From Methanosarcina sp. (GTDB lineage Archaea; Halobacteriota; Methanosarcinia; Methanosarcinales; Methanosarcinaceae), in NCBI GenBank assembly GCA_003157235.1, contig PMJC01000444.1:1-5139 (forward strand): DNA of 5,139 nt, in the 5' to 3' direction. The position numbers were made by a program, and so were the translations under genes. A model generated the notes under the pieces. The model saw only the letters and a list, made by a program, of their open reading frames with translations. It did not search any database and was not told the DNA's origin. The first letter of the stretch is position 1. Each line of letters starts with the position of its first letter. Positions 1-5,083 of the stretch are shown in pieces.

Positions 1-540
1 ATTGATTCCTGGTTAGGGAATGCCCTCAACATTTTGCTTCTTGTTTTGAGTTCCTTGTTAGGCCTTTACATCATATTTATTGTTCTTATTTTTTTCCAGT
101 GATTCTCTGGAAACTGCATATAATTCATCATATTTTACTGGAAGCTTTCAAGCATAGTAACTGCACTTTTAAACCCATACTATCAAGTTCCAGAACCAGA
201 TCATACCGTTTCTGATGATCTATCAAATGCTTCCTTCAATTTCTCAATCACTTATTTTTGCTTCTTTTTTGGCACCATCTTGAGCACTTGTCTTATTAGA
301 TGACATGACATATCTGAAAGCTTGATCCAAGAAAGATTTTCCTATTTCATTATGTATCACTTTAAGCCCATCAGAAACCATTAACTTTACACCTCTTAAA
401 CATCTTTCTTTCAGATCATCAAAAAATCTTCAAAAAACAAAGAATATTCAATGTCTACGAATCTTGCTTCAAGGATTTCACGGTAACCATTATCTTTGAT
501 CCAAGCAACTAAGGATGTCCAAGTCCCTGCTCTGGCTATC
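1..540 (-). pseudogene. Degenerate IS256-family (mutator-type) transposase, C-terminal half
   Basis: Read on the minus strand in shifting frames, this stretch gives the typical order of an IS256-family DDE transposase. Near 500-465 it reads IKDNGYREIL, then SLFFEDF, then near 399-367 LRGVKLMVSDG. Next come HLIRQVLKMVPKKKQK, EKLKEAF, ELDSMGLK and MNYMQFPENHWKKIRT (about 131-80), and finally NKELKTRSK followed by AFPNQES at the left edge. At least five frame changes and several in-frame stops separate these blocks. The histidine usual after VSDG is leucine, and the position before the RxNKELK block, where the family normally has the catalytic glutamate, reads as a TAA stop. The N-terminal half is not recognisable, and the C-terminus runs off the window. 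The transposase cannot be active. The family call rests on remembered motif order, not a search. Confidence 0.8.
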
Positions 541-1304
541 AAAGAATTATTCAAAGTCAAATATATTCATTTGTTTAGATTTTTCTTTTTTACTGATTCC
601 TTGAATTCCAAAATAGTTTTTAATTACATAGGAATTTGTACAATAATTCATAGTTCAATGTTACCTCTATCTATCCAATGTTTATAATTTCCTAATTATG
701 TTTAAATCTCAAAATATTTTTAAAGATTGTTCTTGCTTTGATACTTTTTATAATCCACATCAATCCTTAAGGGAATGTTTTGTCTCAGCACCAACACAAA
801 AATATACGTTCTCTCGATCATTACTGATTGCATCAAACTCAAAAAATATATTTTACCAATTTGAAGGAATATATTTTTGAATAGTTGATGATGTAATTGT
901 CTAAATAAAAATCTTTTAGATATTTCTCACAAAAAAAGTGTTAATCCGTTTTATTGACACAAATTTTTGCATTACTTACTTCTATTTTATAGTGAAAAGG
1001 TAGCTGAAAATATAAATAAGTTAGTTAATAAAAGTTATCAGATAAGTTTCCGCCCCCGTAACAAGCTGAGGGGGTATTTGAATGGAATGAAATTCTATAA
1101 AAATTTTAAAGTGTTCAAAGATAAGTACAGAACGAATTTGACAGCGTAGCCAAAGTTCTGTAAAAAATGAATGACTCGTTATCCTTTTCTTTCACTGCAA
1201 AAAGTATGATGCAGATCCAATAGCTTTACTGACAAAGTTTCTGTTTCCATTGATGTATAGATTTATAAAGTAAAACTATGCATCTTGTATTAGTTGATGC
1301 TTGT
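541..1304. other. AT-rich spacer, no supportable gene
   Basis: No convincing gene is visible in these roughly 760 bases. Short plus-strand ORFs at 698-880 and 967-1149 lack a ribosome binding site and resemble no family I know. A minus-strand stretch near 842-763 has a coding-like composition (ISNDRENVYFCVGAET) but is closed by stops on both sides, so at best it is a relic. A C5...G5 pair at 1053-1074 stands out in otherwise AT-rich sequence. The stretch probably contains the lost N-terminal part of the transposase to its left and other decayed material. Confidence 0.5.
1280..1300 (-). terminator. Weak hairpin downstream of the sensor kinase
   Basis: GCATC and GATGC form a 5-bp stem around an 11-nt loop, just past the stop codon of the minus-strand kinase. 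The sequence that follows on that strand is T-rich (ATAGTTTTACTTTAT). It could help end the kinase transcript, but the stem is short and could be chance. Confidence 0.25.
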
Positions 1305-2066
1305 TTATTTTTCTATTACTGTGAACCTCATAGTGAATTTCATCCCATTGTCCCTTTTTAAGTCAAATTCCCCATCTAATTGATCTACTAGGGAAGCTAC
1401 CAGCTGAAATCCAAGACTATTAAGACTTTTAATTTCAAAGTTCTCCGGAATGCCAACGCCGTTGTCTGAGACGTCCAGGGTAAAACTGGTGCTCTTACAG
1501 CAATTTTTTTTGTTTCCTTCTCTACGAAGTTTGATTTGAATTTCTCCCTTAGCTCTACCGGAAAATGCATGTTTGAGGGAGTTGGAAAAGAGTTCATTAA
1601 TAATCATTCCTAATGGGACTGCAGTATCCATATCAAAGAAAAAGTTTTCTTCCAGATCCATATTTAAGCTGATATCGGTATTTCCAAGTCTGTATGTCAG
1701 AAAAATATTCTCAATGAGCTTCCCAAGGTATGATGAGAAACCAACTGTATCGCCTCCATTCCCTTCATGCAGTTCCTCATGAATAAGAGCCATAGATATC
1801 ACTCTGTGCTGGATTTCCCTGAAGGCATCTAGGACTTCTGAGTCCATGATATCCTTTCGGTCTTTGAACTTTTCAGCCTGAAGGTCAAGAAGGGAAGAGA
1901 TAACCTGAAGATTATTCTTGATCCTATGATGAATTTCCTTTCTCCGGACATTTTCAATATTTGTCAGAGATTCTTCTGCCTTTCTAATCTTCGTAATATC
2001 CTGAACTGTTGCTCCCATTTGAATAGGGATATTTTTTTTCATCAAAAATAACTTCACTTTGCTCAT
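1305..2066 (-). CDS. Sensor histidine kinase core (HisKA_2 + HATPase_c), N-terminally truncated
   Basis: This is the catalytic half of a two-component sensor kinase, which autophosphorylates a histidine and would pass the phosphate to a response regulator not present here. From the first ATG, residues 13-34 are the tail of a PAS/PAC domain (IPIQMGATVQDIT). Residues 41-63 are the HisKA_2 dimerisation box with EIHHRIKNNLQ, where His47 is the likely phospho-acceptor. The HATPase_c domain shows the N box with Asn157, Glu158, Asn162 and His166, the G1 box DNGVGIP at 201-207, and a G2-like SLGFQLV at 217-223. All the catalytic boxes look intact. No transmembrane segment is visible. The ATG at 2066 is probably not a native start: it lies inside a PAS domain whose upstream part continues in other frames, and no ribosome binding site precedes it. 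Expression as a bare kinase core is possible but unproven. Confidence 0.8.
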   Translation of the reverse strand: MSKVKLFLMKKNIPIQMGATVQDITKIRKAEESLTNIENVRRKEIHHRIKNNLQVISSLLDLQAEKFKDRKDIMDSEVLDAFREIQHRVISMALIHEELHEGNGGDTVGFSSYLGKLIENIFLTYRLGNTDISLNMDLEENFFFDMDTAVPLGMIINELFSNSLKHAFSGRAKGEIQIKLRREGNKKNCCKSTSFTLDVSDNGVGIPENFEIKSLNSLGFQLVASLVDQLDGEFDLKRDNGMKFTMRFTVIEK

Positions 2067-2174
2067 TGACTACACGTTCTCCCCATTGACTAAAATAATC
2101 CTATGATCCATGTTATATTGCATTCTTTTTAAAGTTATTTTAATTGCATTTCCCGAATATATATTGAGATCGTT
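2032..2174 (-). pseudogene. Remnant of the kinase's PAS domain with two compensating frameshifts
   Basis: Upstream of the kinase ORF, the same frame reads YNMDHRIILVNGE (near 2115-2077), typical of the late part of a PAS fold, and then meets a TAG stop. Moving to another frame gives VVNEQSEVIFDE across 2088-2043, which is exactly the next piece of a PAS/PAC domain. The reading then returns to the kinase frame at a run of eight A (2032-2039 on this strand). A one-base loss near 2085-2090 and a one-base gain in the A run would therefore restore NGEERVVNEQSEVIFDEKN. Homology fades upstream, and a TAA at 2175-2177 closes the frame. Most of the PAS domain and any earlier sensor domains are missing. 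Confidence 0.7.
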
Positions 2175-2346
2175 TTATGGAATAGGTCGTTGCTATGTAG
2201 TAGCAGATGAAAATGTAAATTAGAGTAGGGGCTTAACATATATAATATTTTTAGCGTATAACATTATTCTATCTTCCTGATTTTTCTACTCAATAAATTA
2301 TTGAGTAGAGAAATCTCACATCTAAAGAAACCAGTAAGGTAAGTAG
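2175..2346. other. Spacer between kinase and restriction-gene relic
   Basis: No gene is visible here. The stretch contains an AT-rich TATATAATATTTTTAG segment near 2240-2254 and the long hairpin listed separately at 2279-2315. The end of the stretch, at about 2321-2345, may already belong to the hsdR relic, because one frame reads SKETSKV just before the recognisable VKHQPFHNY. Confidence 0.5.
2279..2315. repeat. 37-nt near-perfect palindrome (18-bp stem, 1-nt centre)
   Basis: The two arms begin with GATTTTTCTACTCAATAA and end with TTATTGAGTAGAGAAATC, separated by a single A. All 18 positions pair: 17 as Watson-Crick pairs and one as G-T wobble. The inner 12 pairs are perfect. It lies between a minus-strand and a plus-strand gene relic, and neither starts or stops here. 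It may be the end of a lost mobile element, a cruciform or protein-binding site, or a transcription terminator; the sequence alone does not decide. Confidence 0.8.
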
Positions 2347-3160
2347 GTAAAGCACCAGCCTTTCCACAACTACACATTGAGACAGTCGATTCAGGAAGAT
2401 TTCATCTTGGACATGCTCAGCTATTACACGCCTGTAAAAAGCTACTGGAAACTCATTAAGACAATCGAAAATTATCCGGAATTCGGTATCAAAGAGCGAA
2501 GAAGAAACTTCGCAAGTATGCCGAAAGCCATGATTACGCTATCCAGCTTAAGGCCGAGATCATGATAGTTCACTTTCACGAACAAGTGATCGCACTTAGA
2601 AAGATTGAGGACCAGGCACGTACAATTGATAGTTACGGACAGTGGCGAATGCACCATCCAGTATCATCACTCTATCCGCAACTGTCTTATCGAGGAGAAG
2701 TCCCTATCAGGCAATTGTCGCCTTTTCAGAAGAGCACGAACACTGCGGAGTGAAAGTCACCGAAGCTTCGCTCAATGGCTTCTCGTCAAGTAAGATTGAA
2801 GATAAGATCAAAGAAAACCCATAAGATTCCTTATCTGTACCGATAGATTCCAGACATGTTATGATGAGCTGCTTCTGCACACGATGTACGCAGATAAGGT
2901 ACTGTCTGATATTAAAGCAGTCCAGACATTCTCACGGTTGAATCGGGCACATCCACAGAAACACGAGGTTTTTGTACTTGACTTCATGAACGATACAGAT
3001 ACCATTCAGGCTACTTTTTCTGATTATTACCGTACTACAATCCTGAGTGATGAAACCGATCCTAATAAACTCCATTATCTGAAATCAGACCTCGATAGTT
3101 ATCAGGTATTCCCCGGAAGATATAGAGCAATTAAATTACCTCTACCTATCTTGTGCTTAA
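2347..3160 (+). pseudogene. hsdR: Relic of type I restriction endonuclease R subunit (HsdR), second helicase domain only
   Basis: HsdR is the ATP-driven translocase and nuclease of type I restriction-modification systems. The fragment begins with VKHQPFHNYTLRQSIQEDF and FILDMLSYYTP. It continues in a second frame with KKLRKYAESHDYAIQLKAE and HFHEQVIAL, then LIVTDSGE and IRNCLIEEKS, then SPYQAIVAFSEEHEHCGVKV and VTEASLNGFSSSKIEDKI. The longest clean piece, about 2826-3110, reads RFLICTDRFQT, LLHTMYADKVLSDIKAV, QTFSRLNRAHPQKHEV (helicase motif VI) and VFVLDFMNDTDTIQ. It ends after YSPEDIEQL in yet another frame, with a stop at 3158-3160. At least five frameshifts are needed. The N-terminal nuclease and first helicase domain, and the C-terminus, are absent; intact HsdR has roughly 800-1100 residues. 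No hsdM or hsdS is present. It is dead. Confidence 0.88.
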
Positions 3161-3174
3161 GGTTAAGAACATGA

Positions 3175-3182
3175 TTTAATAT
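3175..3182 (+). promoter_or_regulatory. Possible archaeal TATA box (TTTAATAT)
   Basis: TTTAATAT matches the archaeal TATA-box consensus well and lies about 80 bases before the ATG at 3263. It could drive the small gene that follows with a leader of roughly 55 bases. AT-rich context makes chance matches common. Confidence 0.3.
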
Positions 3183-3246
3183 CAATGAAAATTTATGCGT
3201 CTAAAAAAGCAAACTCAGAATACAGATATTTACGAAATCATGGATT

Positions 3247-3256
3247 AAAGGAGGGG
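3247..3256 (+). promoter_or_regulatory. Strong ribosome binding site deciding the 3263 start
   Basis: AAAGGAGGGG lies six bases before the ATG at 3263. This is the strongest Shine-Dalgarno match in the window. It argues that translation starts at 3263 and not at the in-frame upstream ATG at 3185, which has no such site. Confidence 0.6.
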
Positions 3257-3262
3257 TTTATC

Positions 3263-3455
3263 ATGATAAATAAGAATGAGGAAAGGCTAGCGATCATTGA
3301 TCAGCTTTCAAACCAAGAGAGTGAAAATATGTTTAAAGTAAAATTACCTATAAATAGAAGAATTAGATGAGCTTGAAGATGCTTTTGACAATTTAGAATA
3401 CAAGAACAAGAAGCTATTACAAAACCTAACATTTCCTCAAGGAAATGATCTTTGA
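3263..3455 (+). pseudogene. Small unknown gene, apparently frameshifted by a 4-nt duplication
   Basis: The ATG follows a strong ribosome binding site and opens with MINKNEERLAIIDQLSNQ. In that frame the protein stops at 3368-3370 after an implausible basic tail (NRRIR). In another frame the sequence continues as EELDELEDAFDNLEYKNKK, an acidic, heptad-like helix that looks coding, and ends at TGA 3453-3455. Removing four bases from the ATAAATA stretch near 3349-3356 joins KVKLPI to EELDEL in one reading of about 63 residues, which suggests a tandem duplication broke the gene. I recognise no family. The predicted product is small, soluble, charged and probably helical or coiled-coil. The truncated 35-residue product could still be made. 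Confidence 0.4.
3430..3447 (+). terminator. Perfect hairpin CATTTCC-TCAA-GGAAATG
   Basis: A 7-bp perfect stem closes a TCAA tetraloop at the very end of the small frameshifted gene. It could stabilise the 3' end of that transcript or help terminate it. It is not followed by a T run, so a canonical terminator is not shown. Confidence 0.35.
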
Positions 3456-3613
3456 TATCTCTAATGTTACTGGAAAAACATCAACTTGAAACTAAAAATT
3501 AATAAGTGTAAATGAATAATATGCAGAACAAATGATGTATGAAAAAAAATTCTAGAAATGATTGAATGTGGACAAAGGTCAAGATAAGAATTTTTGGATC
3601 GGAGCATGTAATT
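3456..3613. other. Short spacer upstream of the acetyltransferase
   Basis: These roughly 160 bases are AT-rich and broken by stops in all frames. I see no convincing TATA box or small gene. Any promoter for the acetyltransferase must lie here or further upstream. Confidence 0.4.
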
Positions 3614-3619
3614 AAGGAG
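3614..3619 (+). promoter_or_regulatory. Ribosome binding site AAGGAG facing an ATT codon at 3628
   Basis: AAGGAG lies eight bases before an in-frame ATT at 3628, at ideal spacing for translation initiation. The reading frame of the acetyltransferase is open from here. The ATG at 3697 has no comparable site. Either the ATT is used as a rare start, or a former ATG has mutated. Confidence 0.5.
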
Positions 3620-3696
3620 TTGAACTTATTAATAAAGTAAAAGAGCAAAAACTCGATGTTCAATTAATTCAGAAAAACGAAGAAAATATAGAGACA

Positions 3697-4113
3697 ATGC
3701 TTAAAATCGATTATGAAGCTTTCAATGAGAATTTACTCAGTAACTGGTCGTTAGTACCTTATATTAGATATGGACAGGTTTTCGGTCTCTTTGCTCGCAA
3801 TACCCTGAAAGGTTTTGCTATATTTGTGAGAGCCTGGGAAAATCCAAAACTTGCTTATCTAGTGGAGATAGCAATAGAGAGAGAAAGTCAAGGAAAAGGA
3901 TATGGATATTATCTCTTATTACAATCACTACTTCATATAAAAAAGAACGGATTATCTATTGTTGTTTTAACAGTTGACCCAAACAATTCACGGGCTCAGC
4001 ATATTTATTGTGATAAATTTGGATTTGAATTTGTAGAATATCGAGAGAATGAATATGGGCAAGGATACGACAGAATGTTCCTAAGATTAGACTTGGAAAA
4101 TTGGGCCCATTAA
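3697..4113 (+). CDS. GNAT-family N-acetyltransferase
   Basis: A GCN5-related acetyltransferase, which moves acetyl from acetyl-CoA to an amine; the substrate cannot be told from sequence. Motif A, the pyrophosphate-binding loop, is visible at residues 65-70 (QGKGYG) after the beta-4 strand YLVEIAIE. Residues 91-110 give the beta-5 to alpha-4 region with DPNNSRAQHIY and the family-typical KFGFE, as in RimI-like enzymes. The 138 residues from the ATG at 3697 begin inside helix alpha-1, so the usual first strand would be missing. The frame stays open for 23 more codons to 3628, encoding LDVQLIQKNEENIETM, which fits strand beta-1. The real protein is therefore probably about 161 residues, starting at ATT 3628 behind AAGGAG. 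The given start is the conservative ATG. The gene is otherwise intact and stands alone. Resemblance to protein N-terminal acetyltransferases is only general. Confidence 0.85.
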   Translation: MLKIDYEAFNENLLSNWSLVPYIRYGQVFGLFARNTLKGFAIFVRAWENPKLAYLVEIAIERESQGKGYGYYLLLQSLLHIKKNGLSIVVLTVDPNNSRAQHIYCDKFGFEFVEYRENEYGQGYDRMFLRLDLENWAH

Positions 4114-4263
4114 CCCTCATTTTTGGCATCGGTTAACGAATTTATGCATAACTTCGAATACCATATATATCGATTTTTCGACTTTGATGTTGGATATTTA
4201 GCTTAAATAGTAACACTTTTTAGATTTCTGTGACTCAACCGAATACAAATAAATTGCTTTCAA

Positions 4264-4324
4264 CCCTAAAACTTGATTATTATTCAAAATACGAAATTCA
4301 AAAAAGAGAATTTTAAGTTTTGGG
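4264..4324. repeat. Nested inverted repeat downstream of two convergent genes
   Basis: CCCTAAAACTT at 4264-4274 pairs with AAGTTTTGGG at 4315-4324, giving 10 bp with one bulged T. Inside it, AAATTC (4294-4299) pairs with GAATTT (4308-4313) around an 8-nt loop. It sits where the acetyltransferase and tRNA transcripts would converge, so a bidirectional termination or RNA-processing role is possible. AT-rich chance pairing cannot be excluded for the inner stem. Confidence 0.35.
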
Positions 4325-4356
4325 ATAAGCTTATCAAGCATTATAGGACAAAATAG

Positions 4357-4363
4357 AAAAAAA
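4357..4363 (-). terminator. Oligo-T terminator of the tRNA
   Basis: On the tRNA strand, seven consecutive T follow 22 bases after the discriminator base, and the next bases are also T-rich. Archaeal RNA polymerase terminates readily at such T runs. Confidence 0.45.
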
Positions 4364-4385
4364 TTACTTTGAACAAAAGTTTAGA

Positions 4386-4496
4386 TGCCCGGAGCGTGAC
4401 TCGAACACGCGACCTCCAGATATCTCAGGAGATTAAAGACGCCTTATCTTAAAGTCCCTATGAGTCTGGCGCCCCAACCGACTAGGCTATCCGGGC
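4386..4496 (-). tRNA. Elongator tRNA-Met (anticodon CAT) with a 37-nt archaeal intron
   Basis: The minus strand gives a complete cloverleaf. The acceptor stem is GCCCGGA pairing with TCCGGGC, followed by discriminator A at 4386. The D arm lies between GCCT and GGGC. The anticodon stem is CCAGA/TCTGG, and the T arm is GCGTG-TTCGAGT-CACGC. CCA is not encoded. The anticodon loop is interrupted between positions 37 and 38; after removing bases 4422-4458 it reads CTCATAA with anticodon CAT, and the mature tRNA is 74 nt. The anticodon stem lacks the three G-C pairs of initiator tRNA, so this is not the initiator. Met is preferred, because this intron position is well known for archaeal elongator tRNA-Met. 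A CAT-anticodon tRNA-Ile2 is the main alternative. Confidence 0.93.
4422..4458 (-). other. tRNA intron with canonical bulge-helix-bulge splice motif
   Basis: In the precursor, CTCA of the 5' exon pairs with TGAG near the intron's 3' end to form the 4-bp central helix. Three-base bulges TAG and ATA flank it, with cuts after the second base (TA|G and AT|A). The outer helices are CCAGA/TCTGG in the exons and GGA/TCC in the intron. This is the standard substrate of the archaeal tRNA splicing endonuclease. The intron interior can also pair GAC with GTC, which makes a misleading TAA-anticodon-like loop. Confidence 0.9.
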
Positions 4497-4520
4497 CTTC
4501 AACACACAAATGTACGAAGC

Positions 4521-4529
4521 TATATTAAA
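4521..4529 (-). promoter_or_regulatory. TATA box of the tRNA gene (TTTAATATA)
   Basis: TTTAATATA on the minus strand lies 25-33 bases upstream of the mature tRNA 5' end. This is the distance expected for an archaeal TBP/TFB promoter that starts transcription at or just before the tRNA. Confidence 0.7.
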
Positions 4530-4557
4530 GGATAGCGATCGGAGGAGTAAAACAAGA

Positions 4558-4566
4558 TTTATATTA
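4558..4566 (+). promoter_or_regulatory. Possible plus-strand TATA box (TTTATATTA)
   Basis: TTTATATTA is a good archaeal TATA match facing the small ORF at 4581. Transcription would start near 4585-4590, which fits the internal ATG at 4608 better than the GTG at 4581. The box shares the 9-mer TATATTAAA with the tRNA promoter 39 bases away. Confidence 0.35.
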
Positions 4567-4580
4567 AATCGTTATTCAAG

Positions 4581-4775
4581 GTGAATACCCCACAGCTTTC
4601 TGAGGAGATGGAAATTTTCAAGAACCATTATAATCTAGCGGATTTATATTTTGATCTACCTTTGCACTATAAAATGGAACTACTTCATGCAATCCATTGT
4701 GCCTATAAAACAAGATATCAAATATTTTTTTTAGACAATAACAGAATCAATTATTTCAAAATTATATGCTTTTAA
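4581..4775 (+). CDS. Small hypothetical ORF, unrecognised
   Basis: A 64-residue reading frame from a GTG, or 55 residues from the ATG at 4608. I recognise no family. The middle (FKNHYNLADLYFDLPLHYK, then MELLHAIHCAYKTRYQ) looks like a real amphipathic helical protein with aromatic and acidic residues. The last 20 residues are AT-driven and hydrophobic (FFLDNN, NYFKIICF), so the end may be a decayed tail. GTG 4581 has only AAGG abutting it, and ATG 4608 has GAGGAG directly against it, so neither start is well served. A TATA-like box lies just upstream. It may be a genuine small gene, a truncated relic or chance. Confidence 0.3.
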   Translation: MNTPQLSEEMEIFKNHYNLADLYFDLPLHYKMELLHAIHCAYKTRYQIFFLDNNRINYFKIICF

Positions 4776-5083
4776 ATTGGTTTAAAACCCTAAAAAGATG
4801 ATTAAGAGATTTTTTTAATTTCGTCTCAGATTGCCTAAATTTTACCATTAATTACACTAATTAATTGACTACAATAAATTAAAAACTTAGAAAAAAGTAA
4901 AAAATTTCCGAATTGGAAATGCTAACTGCGAATCAAAAATTTTATAAAACTGCATGCTAAAAGCAGCACTAAATCAAGGATTAAAATGTGATAGAGAATA
5001 AAAAAATTTAGAGTAGGTAATCTAAAGTGAAGTTCTCCAGATAAGACATTTAAGTAGCATTATCTAAAGGTAAAAGGAAGAAA
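4776..5083. other. AT-rich spacer with hairpins
   Basis: No gene is visible on either strand. An AT-only perfect inverted repeat, ATTAATTA-cac-TAATTAAT, lies at 4847-4865. A hairpin that looks like a minus-strand terminator lies at 4904-4920. Confidence 0.5.
4891..4920 (-). terminator. Hairpin plus T run on the minus strand
   Basis: On the minus strand, ATTTCC-AATTC-GGAAAT forms a 6-bp stem with a 5-nt loop (4904-4920). It runs straight into TTTT, with a second T6 run after a short gap. This is a terminator-like arrangement for the gene ending at 5084, about 160 bases upstream on the same strand. Confidence 0.4.

Larger units (their letters stand above)
4114..4385. other. AT-rich spacer between convergent acetyltransferase and tRNA genes
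   Basis: No gene is visible. The stretch contains several inverted repeats, the largest at 4264-4324 (listed separately), and the T-rich tail of the tRNA transcript at 4357-4363. It probably carries the termination signals for both convergent genes. Confidence 0.45.

Noticed and set aside
496..687. Plus-strand ORF of 63 codons
   Set aside because: It runs antisense to the recognisable transposase relic at its start, is phenylalanine-rich from T-rich sequence, and has no ribosome binding site.
698..880. Plus-strand ORF of 60 codons
   Set aside because: No ribosome binding site, no recognisable family, and the minus strand looks more coding-like over the same stretch.
967..1149. Plus-strand ORF of 60 codons rich in lysine and asparagine
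   Set aside because: It starts at TTG without a ribosome binding site, its composition follows AT content, and I recognise no motif. It might be a relic, but this cannot be supported.
1397..1782. ORFs overlapping the kinase on both strands
   Set aside because: They are shadows of the kinase core, whose frame contains all the expected catalytic motifs.
4110..4136. TTAACC...GGTTAA inverted repeat just after the acetyltransferase stop
   Set aside because: It is only 6 bp with a 15-nt loop, too weak to call as a terminator.
4386..4496. tRNA-Leu with anticodon TAA and a long variable arm
   Set aside because: The TTTAAGA loop lies in the intron. Its would-be stem does not fit between the D and T arms, whereas the CAT anticodon with bulge-helix-bulge intron fits perfectly.
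4847..4865. ATTAATTA-cac-TAATTAAT inverted repeat as a regulatory site
   Set aside because: The repeat is real but contains only A and T in very AT-rich sequence, so chance is likely; it is mentioned only in the spacer description.
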